Positions 1 to 7,602 of a DNA stretch of 35,392 nt are shown one piece after another. Made by a program: the position numbers and the translations under genes. The stretch is from Sedimentibacter saalensis (GTDB lineage Bacteria > Bacillota > Clostridia > Tissierellales > Sedimentibacteraceae). The first letter of the stretch is position 1. Every line of letters starts with the position of its first letter. The DNA is taken from positions 155,498 to 190,889 of the forward strand of contig NZ_VLKH01000006.1 of NCBI RefSeq assembly GCF_007830175.1, read 5' to 3'. A model generated the notes under the pieces. It was not told the origin of the DNA and searched no databases. It worked only from the letters and a program-made list of their open reading frames with translations.

Positions 1-22
1 GAGGACCTCGTGTCCTCCCGCA
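1..22. repeat. Family A hairpin repeat, left end cut by window edge
   Basis: The stem GAGGAC (1-6) pairs with GTCCTC (12-17) and is followed by CCGCA. It matches the complete copy at 35159-35186, where the 5' part is TGTAGGGG. The left end lies outside the window. Confidence 0.75.
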
Positions 23-49
23 TGCAATAAATTTATAGAATTCAAACCG

Positions 50-77
50 CGGGCGGATACAAGATCCGCCCCTACGC
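50..77. repeat. Family A hairpin repeat (GGGCGGAT variant)
   Basis: GGGCGGAT (51-58) pairs perfectly with ATCCGCCC (64-71) around the loop ACAAG, and CTAC follows. It lies downstream of the exporter operon (minus strand). No T-run follows on either strand, so it is not an obvious terminator. Confidence 0.8.
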
Positions 78-122
78 GCAGGTAATTTAGCATAAGCGGT
101 AAATTATAAATCCCGGATTTTT

Positions 123-2039
123 TTATGACAACTCAAACATTCCTGTGTAGAGCTGGTAGTACTTTCCTTTTTGTTCTATGAGGTCTTCATGGTTTCCTCT
201 TTCTATTATCTTTCCGTTTTCTAAAACCATTATGGCATTGGAGTTTCTTACTGTTGAAAGCCTGTGAGCTATTACAAACACAGTTCTATCCTTCATTAGT
301 GTATCCATTCCTTTTTCAATCAATGATTCTGTACGGGTGTCTATGGAGCTTGTTGCTTCATCAAGAATCAAAACCGGCGGATCTGCAACTGTTGCTCTTG
401 CAATTGCTAATAGTTGTCTTTGTCCCTGGCTTAAGTTTGTTCCGTCCGAAGTGAGTATTGTGTTGTATCCTTCCGGCATGTGTTTTATGAATGAATGAGC
501 ATTGGCAAGCTTAGCTGCTTCAATAACTTCTTCATCAGTGGCATCAAGTTTCCCATAGCGTATATTTTCCATTATGGTGCCCGTGAAAAGGTGAGTGTCC
601 TGAAGAACCATGCCCAGTGAACGTCTCAAGTCATCTTTTTTAATTTTGTTGATGTTTATTCCGTCGTACCTGATTTTACCGTCAGGGACATCATAAAAAC
701 GGTTTATTAGGTTTGTAATGGTAGTCTTACCTGCTCCTGTTGATCCAACAAATGCAATTTTTTGACCTGGCTTGGCAAAAAGGTTTATGCCGTTTAAAAC
801 AGTCTTATTTTCATCATAACCAAATGTTACATCCTCAAATCTAACATCGCCCTTAACCAGAGTATAAGTCAGTGCTCCGTCTTTGTGAGGGTGTTTCCAT
901 GCCCATACTCCTGTTCTGTGTGAAGCTTCAGTAATATTTCCGCTCTCATCAACTTCAGCATCAACAAGTGTCACATAACCATTGTCAACTTCCGGAGTTT
1001 CATCAAGAAGATTAAATATTCTTTCAGCACCTGCAAGGGCAGTGAGTACTGAATTCAGCTGCTGTGATATTTGTGTGATTGGCTGTGAAAATGAACGTGT
1101 GTACTGCAGGTATGAGCCTATTGTTCCCAAGTCCATGTAGCCGTTTACTGCAAGCAAAGCTCCTGCTGTTGCTGTCAGGGCATAATGCACATATGACAGG
1201 TTTCCCATTATAGGCATCAGTATGCTTGCAAATGTATTGGCGCTGGATGCAGCCTGGCGAAGTCTTTCGTTTATTTCATCAAATTCCTGTTTTACCCTGC
1301 CTTCGTGGCTGAACACTTTAACAACTTTCTGGCCTTCTATCATTTCTTCAATGAAGCCGTTGAATGTTCCCAGTTCCTTCTGCTGCTTTATGAAGTAGCT
1401 TGCGCTTTTGCTCCCTATTTTCTTGACTGCAAAAATCATTATGGAAAACATGAACACAACCAATAGCGTAAGGATTGGGCTAAGTATTACCATCATTGTA
1501 AAAACACCAATGACTGTTATAGTTGATGACACAAACTGAGGAAGACCCTGGCTGAGCATTTCTCTTAATGTATCCGTATCATTTGTGAAACGGCTCATGG
1601 TTTCTCCATGAGTGTGAGTGTCGTAATATTTGATTGGAAGGTCCTGAAGGTGTCTGAACATGTCAACTCTTATTTTTCTCATAGTACCGGTTGATACTTT
1701 AAGCATGAGGCGGTTGTAAGTAAATGAGCATATAACACCGAAGGCATACACTGCAACCATTATTCCAATCATTCCTAAGAAGCCTGTCAAATCAGGATTT
1801 TCCTGACCTATAAATGGCACAACATAATCATTTATTATGGGCTTTAAAAAATATGTTCCTGCAACTCCTGACAAAGAACTTCCTATTATTGCAATTACTA
1901 TTGCAACAAGGTGAAGCTTATAATCAAACAAGTAGCTTAGAAGTCTTTTAAGTGTTTTAGAGGTGTTCTTTGGTTTAGCAAATCCTCTCGGACCGCCTCC
2001 CGGACCACCGTGACGAACTGCAGTTGTTTTTTTCTCCAT
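123..2039 (-). CDS. ABC exporter subunit (fused TMD-NBD), catalytically canonical half
   Basis: This is a 638-residue half-transporter with six predicted membrane segments in the first ~330 residues and a C-terminal ATPase domain. The ATPase has Walker A GSTGAGKTT (~430), the signature LSQGQRQ (~536), Walker B VLILDEATSS with the catalytic Glu (~552) and an H-loop AHRLST (~589). A ~40-residue insert containing GVWAWKHPHKDG precedes the ATPase domain; I recall similar inserts in other clostridial exporters. The ATG overlaps the upstream subunit's stop in a TAATG junction, so translation is probably coupled. Together the two form a heterodimeric exporter of the TM287/288 or BmrCD type, in which this half supplies the consensus catalytic residues. 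With a MarR gene first in the operon, drug or toxic-metabolite efflux is the likely role; the substrate is unknown. Confidence 0.93.
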   Translation of the reverse strand: MEKKTTAVRHGGPGGGPRGFAKPKNTSKTLKRLLSYLFDYKLHLVAIVIAIIGSSLSGVAGTYFLKPIINDYVVPFIGQENPDLTGFLGMIGIMVAVYAFGVICSFTYNRLMLKVSTGTMRKIRVDMFRHLQDLPIKYYDTHTHGETMSRFTNDTDTLREMLSQGLPQFVSSTITVIGVFTMMVILSPILTLLVVFMFSIMIFAVKKIGSKSASYFIKQQKELGTFNGFIEEMIEGQKVVKVFSHEGRVKQEFDEINERLRQAASSANTFASILMPIMGNLSYVHYALTATAGALLAVNGYMDLGTIGSYLQYTRSFSQPITQISQQLNSVLTALAGAERIFNLLDETPEVDNGYVTLVDAEVDESGNITEASHRTGVWAWKHPHKDGALTYTLVKGDVRFEDVTFGYDENKTVLNGINLFAKPGQKIAFVGSTGAGKTTITNLINRFYDVPDGKIRYDGININKIKKDDLRRSLGMVLQDTHLFTGTIMENIRYGKLDATDEEVIEAAKLANAHSFIKHMPEGYNTILTSDGTNLSQGQRQLLAIARATVADPPVLILDEATSSIDTRTESLIEKGMDTLMKDRTVFVIAHRLSTVRNSNAIMVLENGKIIERGNHEDLIEQKGKYYQLYTGMFELS

Positions 2040-3763
2040 TATGCCACCCCTTTCTGCTGCGATTCATATACTTCTTTATATATTTCATTTGTTGCTAATA
2101 ATTCCTCATGTGTTCCAACGCCGTCAATTTTTCCGTCATTGAGAACAATGATTTTGTCTGCTTCGCTAACAGATGAAATTCTCTGAGCTATGATTATAGT
2201 TGTTGTGTTTTGTAAATTTTCCTTGAAGCTTTGTCTGATTTTGCTGTCAGTTGCTGTGTCCACAGCGCTGGTTGAATCATCAAGTATGAGTATTTTTGGA
2301 TTCTTAAGAAGTGCCCTTGCAATACAAATTCTTTGCTTTTGTCCTCCTGAGACATTGACACCGCCTTGGCCTAAATCTGTTTCATAGCCATCTGGCATTG
2401 CAGAGATGAAGTCATGAGCTTGAGCAGCTTTGCATGCAGCCATAATTTCCTCATCTGTGGCATTTTCATTGCCCCATTTCAGGTTTTCCTTTATTGTTCC
2501 AGAAAACAACACATTCTTTTGAAGAACCATTGCAACGTTGTTTCTTAAGGCTTCAAGACTGTAATCCCTGACATCGTGTCCTCCCACAAGAATTCTGCCT
2601 TCCAGTACATCGTAAAGACGTGGAATGAGCTGAACAAGCGTTGTTTTTGCTGAACCTGTTCCTCCGATGATTCCAACTGTTTCACTGGAATTGATTTTCA
2701 AATTCACATTGTCAAGAGTCAGGTTGTCACTTTTTTTCGCATAGCTGAAGCTTACATTGTCAAAGACAATTGAGCCGTCATTGGCTGTGATTTCTGATTC
2801 TTCGTTATTTTTTATGTCTATTTCTTCGTCAAGTACTTCTAATATTCTTTTTATTGATGCTCTTGACATAACAATTCCAATAAATGCAAAGGAAATCATC
2901 ATCAAAGACATCAGGATTTGTGAAATGTAGCTTATGAAGCTGAAAAGCTCGCCAGTCTGCATGTCGCCTGCAATAACCAGATTTCCACCGAACCATGCAA
3001 TAAGTATGGTGCATGCATACATGGTGAACATCATTATGGGCATGCCAGTTATGACTATTCTTTCTGCTTTTATTTGAGCATCTCTTAATGTGTTTGCTGC
3101 TTCTTCAAATTTTTCATTTTCGTAATCTCTTCTTACAAATGCTTTAACCACACGTATTGCCACAAGATTTTCCTGTACGGAAGAGTTCATTGAATCATAT
3201 TTTTCAAGCATTTTCTGGAATCTTGGAAATGCCAGGTATGAAATGATTCCCATGGCGCCTCCTAAAAAAGGAATTGCAAAGAGAAACACTGCTGATAGCT
3301 TTGCATTTATTGACACTGCCATAACAGTGGCGCTTACAAGCATTATTGGGGATCTCACAAGCATTCTTATAACCATCATGAATGCAGTCTGAGTGCTTGT
3401 TACATCTGCTGTCAGTCGAGTTATAAGTGAAGCTGTGCTGAATTTGTCAACATTGGCAAATGAAAAGTCCTGAATTTTGTAAAAAAGTTTTTTCCTGATT
3501 CCTGCAGCAAGACCTGTGCTTGCAAGAGAAGCAAAGCGTCCGGACAATGCACCGAAAACTAAAGATATTAAAGCCATTAATACCATGAGGCTTCCGATTC
3601 TAGCTATATATGCTACATCTGCATTGGCAATGCCCACGTCTATTATTTTGGCCATTAAAAATGGTATGAAAACTTCAAGTATTACTTCGCCTATAACCAT
3701 GATTGGCGTCAGTAATGCATATTTCTTGTACTTCCCAAGGCAGGGAATAATTTTATCAATCAT
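2039..3763 (-). CDS. ABC exporter subunit (fused TMD-NBD), half with degenerate catalytic residues
   Basis: This is a 574-residue half-transporter with an N-terminal six-helix membrane domain and a C-terminal ATPase: Walker A GGTGSAKTT (~365), signature VSGGQKQ (~468), Walker B ILILDDSTSAVD (~489). The Walker B motif carries Asp in place of the catalytic Glu, and the H-loop reads AQRIS with Gln in place of His. This is the usual pattern of the degenerate-site member of a heterodimeric exporter. I place the start at 3763 because AAGGAG lies 7-8 nt upstream of it; the longer frame from 3799 would overlap the end of the marR gene and lacks such a site. It lies 4 nt after marR and overlaps the next subunit by 1 nt. 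Confidence 0.92.
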   Translation of the reverse strand: MIDKIIPCLGKYKKYALLTPIMVIGEVILEVFIPFLMAKIIDVGIANADVAYIARIGSLMVLMALISLVFGALSGRFASLASTGLAAGIRKKLFYKIQDFSFANVDKFSTASLITRLTADVTSTQTAFMMVIRMLVRSPIMLVSATVMAVSINAKLSAVFLFAIPFLGGAMGIISYLAFPRFQKMLEKYDSMNSSVQENLVAIRVVKAFVRRDYENEKFEEAANTLRDAQIKAERIVITGMPIMMFTMYACTILIAWFGGNLVIAGDMQTGELFSFISYISQILMSLMMISFAFIGIVMSRASIKRILEVLDEEIDIKNNEESEITANDGSIVFDNVSFSYAKKSDNLTLDNVNLKINSSETVGIIGGTGSAKTTLVQLIPRLYDVLEGRILVGGHDVRDYSLEALRNNVAMVLQKNVLFSGTIKENLKWGNENATDEEIMAACKAAQAHDFISAMPDGYETDLGQGGVNVSGGQKQRICIARALLKNPKILILDDSTSAVDTATDSKIRQSFKENLQNTTTIIIAQRISSVSEADKIIVLNDGKIDGVGTHEELLATNEIYKEVYESQQKGVA

Positions 3764-3767
3764 TTGA

Positions 3768-4262
3768 TCACTCCTTGATGTTAAATTTTTTTGATTCATT
3801 TCTTAATGCAACAATTGAGCAAAAGTCTATTTTGCTGTCATCAGAAATATTTGCTATGAGACGGTCGAGATGCTCTTTAACTGAAAGAAGCTCTTCATCT
3901 GAAAAACCATTGAAAAGTTTTTTGTCGAATTCATCAAAGCTTTCACGGCACTTTATAGCCAGTTCCATACCTTTTTCGGTAACTGAAAGCATATTTTTTC
4001 TTAAATTATCTTCATCGATTTGTTTCTTTACAAGCCCTGCTTTCTGAAGTCTTTTTGTGGAAGTGGCAATTGAAGCGGGAGAAACACACATCAAGTCTGC
4101 AATTTCCTTTTGAGTGCATCCGTCATGGTGGATGATGTATTCAAGTATGGGAAGCTGTCCCATGTACAAGCCTGCTTCTGCTGAAATTCTGTTCGCTTCC
4201 ATACGCCTTAAAATGCTAAGCTTTTCAAGACGTCCAACTACTCCTAAAAATTTTTTGTTCAT
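3768..4262 (-). CDS. MarR-family transcriptional regulator
   Basis: This 164-residue winged-helix protein has the MarR layout: an N-terminal helix, recognition region TQKEIADLMCVSPASIATSTKRLQ split over ~54-75, then a wing (KKQIDEDNLRKNMLSVTEKG) and C-terminal dimerisation helices. The start at 4262 has GGAGGT 5-6 nt upstream; the longer frame to 4316 would read back through the promoter and operator. It is the first gene of an operon with the exporter pair, so it very likely represses itself and the exporter until an inducer binds. The operator-like repeat just downstream of the -10 (4276-4304) supports this. No cysteine-based redox switch stands out. Confidence 0.92.
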   Translation of the reverse strand: MNKKFLGVVGRLEKLSILRRMEANRISAEAGLYMGQLPILEYIIHHDGCTQKEIADLMCVSPASIATSTKRLQKAGLVKKQIDEDNLRKNMLSVTEKGMELAIKCRESFDEFDKKLFNGFSDEELLSVKEHLDRLIANISDDSKIDFCSIVALRNESKKFNIKE

Positions 4263-4275
4263 CTTTACCTCCAAT

Positions 4276-4304
4276 GTTAACTGATTAACAGTTAACCGAT
4301 TAAC
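4276..4304 (-). promoter_or_regulatory. Probable MarR operator
   Basis: The inverted repeat TTAACTG (4277-4283), 5-nt centre, CAGTTAA (4289-4295) overlaps a 15-bp-period direct repeat (4276-4289 and 4291-4304, one mismatch). It lies immediately downstream of the -10 box of the marR promoter, where a bound dimer would block transcription. Confidence 0.75.
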
Positions 4305-4311
4305 ATTACAT

Positions 4312-4339
4312 ATCATACCACTATAATTTAATATGTCAA
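4312..4339 (-). promoter_or_regulatory. SigA-type promoter of marR-ABC operon
   Basis: On the minus strand a perfect -35 TTGACA (4334-4339) and -10 TATGAT (4312-4317) are separated by 16 nt. Initiation near 4305 would fall at the edge of the operator. Confidence 0.8.
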
Positions 4340-4390
4340 GATTTTTTTAATAAAAAAAGCAGCATTGGCTGCTAAGATTGATATATAACA

Positions 4391-4418
4391 CGGGCGGACA
4401 CAAGATCCGCCCATACGG
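4391..4418. repeat. Family A hairpin repeat (GGGCGGA variant)
   Basis: GGGCGGA (4392-4398) pairs with TCCGCCC (4406-4412), followed by ATACGG. It is one of two copies in the gap between marR and the hemolysin-III gene. Confidence 0.8.
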
Positions 4419-4460
4419 AATGGTAAATTTGACATTTAGCGGTGTTTTGATATCACGAAA

Positions 4461-4486
4461 TGTAGGAGGACTACTGTCCTCCCGCA
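4461..4486. repeat. Family A hairpin repeat (GGAGGAC variant)
   Basis: After TGTA, GGAGGAC (4465-4471) pairs with GTCCTCC (4476-4482) around the loop TACT, and CGCAC follows. It is in opposite orientation to the copy at 4391. Confidence 0.8.
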
Positions 4487-4539
4487 CTTAAACAAGGCGG
4501 ATATTTATAATGTCAATAATTTGTAATATTAGTTTCTTT

Positions 4540-5178
4540 TTATCCCACATAAAAATACATCATGATGAAATGGCAGAAGGTTCCTGCCAGCACAAACAAG
4601 TGGAAAAGCTCATGAAATCCAAAATATGTATTGTTGAAGTTTGGCTTCTTAATCCCGTAAATTGTTCCTCCTATGGTGTATGAAACTCCACCCATTACAA
4701 GCCAGAACATTCCTCCTGCAGGCATGTTCTTAGCCAGTGGAGAAAGAACAAGTACAGCAAGCCAGCCCATAGCTATGTACATAATAGAGCTCACCCAGTT
4801 TGGAGCTTTAATCCAAAATATTTTAACGAACACTCCAATAATTGTTATGGTCCAAACAAGTGCAAGGAGCCTGTAACCTGCATTATTGTTCAGTACAAGC
4901 ATGCACATAGGTGTGTAAGTGCCTGCAATCAAAACAAATATCATGATGTGGTCAAGCTTACGCATAACAAGTTTTGCCTTTTGTTTTGATTTGTCGATGA
5001 AGTGGTAAATGGTGCTTGCGGAATATAATAATATCATGCTCAATCCAAATATTAAAAACGCAACTGCAGTCATATTGTTGTTAGCATTTCCCAAAAGCAA
5101 AAATGTTCCCACAACTCCGAAAACAGCTCCTCCAAGATGAGTGAGGGCGCTGGTAATTTCTTTTTTATCCTGATTCAT
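4540..5178 (-). CDS. Hemolysin III / PAQR-family integral membrane protein
   Basis: This 212-residue, seven-helix membrane protein belongs to the HlyIII/YqfA family. Conserved family residues are visible: STIYHF in the second helix region, KLDHIMIF near the middle, and the C-terminal HELFHLFVLAGTFCHF histidine cluster, which in PAQR relatives coordinates a metal in the membrane. The family's function in bacteria is poorly defined; some members were named for haemolysis, and others link to membrane fluidity. It is monocistronic, with SD GGAGG 7 nt before the ATG and a strong promoter overlapped by a 21-bp palindrome, so a dedicated repressor is plausible. Confidence 0.9.
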   Translation of the reverse strand: MNQDKKEITSALTHLGGAVFGVVGTFLLLGNANNNMTAVAFLIFGLSMILLYSASTIYHFIDKSKQKAKLVMRKLDHIMIFVLIAGTYTPMCMLVLNNNAGYRLLALVWTITIIGVFVKIFWIKAPNWVSSIMYIAMGWLAVLVLSPLAKNMPAGGMFWLVMGGVSYTIGGTIYGIKKPNFNNTYFGFHELFHLFVLAGTFCHFIMMYFYVG

Positions 5179-5200
5179 TCCTGCCTCCTATGTAGTTTTA

Positions 5201-5221
5201 ATAACTATATTATATAGTTAT
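5201..5221. promoter_or_regulatory. Palindromic operator over the hemolysin-III transcription start
   Basis: A perfect inverted repeat, ATAACTATA (5201-5209), 3-nt centre, TATAGTTAT (5213-5221), overlaps the edge of the -10 box and the expected start site on the minus strand. The cognate regulator is not identifiable here. Confidence 0.6.
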
Positions 5222-5248
5222 AATATGCTCTTTTTAATTATATGTCAA
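5220..5248 (-). promoter_or_regulatory. SigA-type promoter of hemolysin-III gene
   Basis: On the minus strand -35 TTGACA (5243-5248), a 17-nt spacer and -10 TATTAT (5220-5225) form a near-consensus promoter. Confidence 0.8.
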
Positions 5249-5575
5249 CAGTAATATTGGAATTAAAGAAATATTATTTATGAAGGTTTCTGTCAACATA
5301 AGGAGCATTTAACTTTTCTATAATATGTTGCTAAAATAAAACATTAACTATTATTTCTTAAATCCATGATTTTATTTTAGTGTAACTAAGAAATGTAGGC
5401 GAAAAATCAAAAAATAACCGTATAACAGACATAATTAAATAAAATAAGTCAAATGTGTTGCTTTTTTTATTTAATTAGGATATTATAAGGTACAAAATAA
5501 AATAGATTCTAAAATATGTAACGAGTTGAGTTGCCTTAGCATGCTTTGGAAAAAGAAAAGAGAAAAATTTAAAAT
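5249..5575. other. Non-coding spacer before the helicase gene
   Basis: Very AT-rich spacer between divergent genes. Apart from the helicase promoter at 5458-5486 and its ~80-nt leader I see no gene, repeat or structured RNA. The leader has no AGGAGG-like site near the helicase ATG. Confidence 0.6.
5458..5486 (+). promoter_or_regulatory. Probable promoter of DEAD-box helicase
   Basis: -35 TTGCTT (5458-5463), 17-nt spacer, -10 TATTAT (5481-5486). It implies a leader of about 80 nt before the ATG at 5576. Confidence 0.55.
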
Positions 5576-6892
5576 ATGAAATTTGAAAACTTAAATGTAA
5601 TTGAACCAATCTTAAAAGCCTTATCAGATGAAGGATACGAAGCACCTTCCCCAATACAGGAACAATCAATCCCTTCAGTTCTTAAAGGAAGAGATTTGCT
5701 TGGATGTGCCCAGACAGGCACAGGAAAAACCGCAGCGTTTGCTGTTCCAATCATACAAAAAATATATACACAGAAAAACAAAGGATCCAAAAGACAAATA
5801 CAATCCTTGATATTAACCCCAACAAGAGAACTAGCAGTTCAAATTGAAGACAGCTTCAGAGCATACGGAAAATATACAGGTTTAAAATACCTTTCTATTT
5901 TTGGAGGAGTTTCACAAAATCCTCAAACAGATGCGCTGAGAAGAGGAGTAGACGTTCTGATAGCTACGCCTGGAAGACTCATGGACTTGATAAATCAAAG
6001 ACAGGTCAATCTTCAAAATGTAAAAATATTTGTTCTTGACGAAGCAGACCGCATGCTTGACATGGGTTTCATTCATGATGTAAAGAAAATAATTTCTTAC
6101 ATTCCCCAGGAAAGACAGACATTGTTTTTCTCTGCAACAATGCCTAAGGAAATTTCAGACCTTGTGAATTCAATTTTGTCTGATCCTGTGAAGGTTGCAG
6201 TAACACCAGTTTCATCAACAGTGGACACAATAGAACAAAGTGTTTATTTTGTTGATAAAAACAACAAGAAAAAACTGCTTGTGGATTTATTGCATACAGA
6301 TAAAATTTCTTCAGCTCTTGTTTTTACCCGTACAAAATATGATGCGGATAAAGTTGTGAAGGAACTTGCAGCAAATAAAATAAATTCTCTTGCCATTCAT
6401 GGAGACAAATCCCAGAATGCAAGACAAAGTGCACTGAACAGCTTTAAAAAAGGCGAGATTAAAGTGCTTGTGGCTACAGACATAGCTGCCAGGGGAATAG
6501 ACATAAACGAATTGTCCCATGTAATTAACTTTAATTTGCCGAACTTGCCGGAAACTTATGTTCACAGAATAGGAAGAACAGGCAGAGCAGGTATGAGCGG
6601 AACTGCAATTTCATTTTGCGAATACGAAGAAAAGCCGTTCTTGAAGGATATTCAAAAGTTAATCAAGAAAAATATTGAAGTGGTTAAAGATCATCCTTAC
6701 CCAATGCTTATAAACTGTGTTGTTCCTAAAGCTGAGAAAAAAGTGAACAGACAAAAAGTTGAAAGAATAGAAACAGAAATATCAAGAAACAGAAAAAGTG
6801 CCAGCAAGGGATCTTCATACAGAGGAAGTTCAAACAAAGGAAGCTCCAGCAAAGGAAATTCCAAAAAATCTTATGTAAGAAGCGGAAAATAA
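5576..6892 (+). CDS. rhlE: DEAD-box ATP-dependent RNA helicase, RhlE-like
   Basis: This 438-residue helicase has all core motifs in order: Q motif (GYEAPSPIQEQSIP, ~20-33), motif I AQTGTGKT (~46), Ia PTRELA, Ib TPGR, II DEAD (~156), III SAT (~185), the C-terminal RecA lobe with ALVFTRTK, V ATDIAARGID and VI HRIGRTGRAG (~329). The run VLDEADRMLDMGFIHD is characteristic of the RhlE/SrmB-like branch. A ~45-residue basic tail rich in Ser, Gly, Lys and Arg (repeats like RGSSNKGSS) should bind RNA non-specifically. It unwinds structured RNA in ribosome assembly, decay or cold adaptation; the csp gene follows on the opposite strand. No strong SD precedes the ATG, only a purine-rich AAAGAAAAGAGAAAAA tract, which may mean regulated or weak initiation. 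Confidence 0.93.
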   Translation: MKFENLNVIEPILKALSDEGYEAPSPIQEQSIPSVLKGRDLLGCAQTGTGKTAAFAVPIIQKIYTQKNKGSKRQIQSLILTPTRELAVQIEDSFRAYGKYTGLKYLSIFGGVSQNPQTDALRRGVDVLIATPGRLMDLINQRQVNLQNVKIFVLDEADRMLDMGFIHDVKKIISYIPQERQTLFFSATMPKEISDLVNSILSDPVKVAVTPVSSTVDTIEQSVYFVDKNNKKKLLVDLLHTDKISSALVFTRTKYDADKVVKELAANKINSLAIHGDKSQNARQSALNSFKKGEIKVLVATDIAARGIDINELSHVINFNLPNLPETYVHRIGRTGRAGMSGTAISFCEYEEKPFLKDIQKLIKKNIEVVKDHPYPMLINCVVPKAEKKVNRQKVERIETEISRNRKSASKGSSYRGSSNKGSSSKGNSKKSYVRSGK

Positions 6893-6900
6893 TATTATAA

Positions 6901-6924
6901 AAAGGCGGCCAGACCGTCTTTTAT
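6901..6924 (+). terminator. Rho-independent terminator of helicase gene
   Basis: AAAGGCGG (6901-6908) pairs with CCGTCTTT (6914-6921, one G-T wobble), followed by a short T tract just after the stop codon. Confidence 0.75.
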
Positions 6925-6975
6925 TATGCCAATTTTCAGAATGTTTTCAAAGTGTGCTAGGAGGGTTACTGCCAT

Positions 6976-7102
6976 CTGAGGTTGATGATAAAGTAACTTT
7001 TGACATTGTCATTCTGAGGGCGTAGCCCGAAGAATCTCATGTTTTTAAATAAAGATGAGATCCTTCACTATCGTTCAGGATGACAACGTCAGGGTGTGTC
7101 AA
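6976..7102 (-). repeat. Family B MITE-like element (copy 1, reverse orientation)
   Basis: Read on the minus strand it has the family layout: a left arm (GACACACCCTGACG), core GTCATCCTGAACGATAGTG, inverted GGATCTCAT/ATGAGATTC, then CGGGCTACGCCCTCAGAATGAC and the right arm ending near ATCAACCTCAG. It is closely similar to the copies at 8169-8307 and 26384-26525. No clear target duplication was found. ACTGC/GCAGT inverted pentamers lie at 6968 and 7108. Confidence 0.8.
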
Positions 7103-7130
7103 TAGAAGCAGTATTGATTTTAAAAGCACA

Positions 7131-7164
7131 AAAAAATAAAAAAATCGGGATATCTCCCGATTTT
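7131..7164 (-). terminator. Rho-independent terminator of cold-shock gene
   Basis: A perfect 10-bp stem, AAAATCGGGA (7141-7150) with TCCCGATTTT (7155-7164), is followed on the minus strand by a long T-rich tract (7131-7140). It lies 20 nt after the csp stop. Confidence 0.9.
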
Positions 7165-7184
7165 AAATGTTCACGCTATGCTAT

Positions 7185-7385
7185 TTATATTATAGTAACA
7201 TTAGCTGCCTGGTCGCCTCTGTTGCCTTGAGTAATATCAAAGCTAACTGCCTGACCTTCTTCTAATGATTTATATCCGTTTCCTTGGATAGCTGAAAAAT
7301 GAACGAATACGTCATTTCCGTTATCTCTAGTTATAAATCCAAATCCTTTTTCTGCGTTAAACCATTTTACTGTACCTTTATTCAT
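7185..7385 (-). CDS. Cold-shock protein (CspA/CspB family)
   Basis: This 66-residue single cold-shock domain has RNP1 KGFGFIT and RNP2 VFVHFSAI, the two nucleic-acid-binding strands of the OB fold, and the usual N-terminus [10 protein letters not shown]. The start at 7385 is set by AGGAGGT 5 nt upstream; a frame extending ten residues further is unlikely. It binds single-stranded RNA or DNA and acts as an RNA chaperone or anti-terminator in the cytoplasm. The predicted leader of about 125 nt is typical of temperature-responsive csp mRNAs. Its promoter has an unusual inverted repeat flanking the -10 box. Confidence 0.96.
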   Translation of the reverse strand: MNKGTVKWFNAEKGFGFITRDNGNDVFVHFSAIQGNGYKSLEEGQAVSFDITQGNRGDQAANVTII

Positions 7386-7506
7386 GAGGTACCTCCTAAT
7401 TATTATTGTACTCAAATTGCATATAAAAAATTCACATATTTTTACAAACTATATACAAAACATATATATAATCTCTAAAAACATGTGAAATCAATAAATA
7501 CATCCG

Positions 7507-7540
7507 TAATACTTTACCAATATAACACGGTGAAGTATTA
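7507..7540. promoter_or_regulatory. Inverted repeat flanking the csp -10 box
   Basis: Twelve-base arms (7507-7518 and 7529-7540, 11 of 12 complementary; TAATACTT and AAGTATTA at the outer ends) surround a 10-nt centre containing the -10 hexamer. It could be an operator or a promoter cruciform. Confidence 0.55.
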
Positions 7541-7547
7541 AAGTCAA
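7519..7547 (-). promoter_or_regulatory. Promoter of cold-shock gene
   Basis: On the minus strand -35 TTGACT (7542-7547), 17-nt spacer, -10 TATATT (7519-7524). The start near 7512 gives a ~125-nt untranslated leader. Confidence 0.6.
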
Positions 7548-7602
7548 TAGAATTTTACAATTTTTTAAAAATATTTTTAAGTTTTTTTAAAATTTATTAA
7601 AA

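Noticed and set aside
50..77. Family A hairpins as ordinary intrinsic terminators.
   Set aside because: No T tract follows them on either strand, and ordinary terminators with T tracts are present near several of the same genes.
3764..3799. Upstream ATG extending the first exporter subunit by 12 residues into the marR gene.
   Set aside because: The internal ATG at 3763 has AAGGAG at proper distance and a residue start typical of the family; the upstream one has none.
4263..4316. N-terminal extension of the MarR protein by 18 residues.
   Set aside because: It would be encoded by the operator and overlap the -10 box; GGAGGT directly precedes the ATG at 4262.
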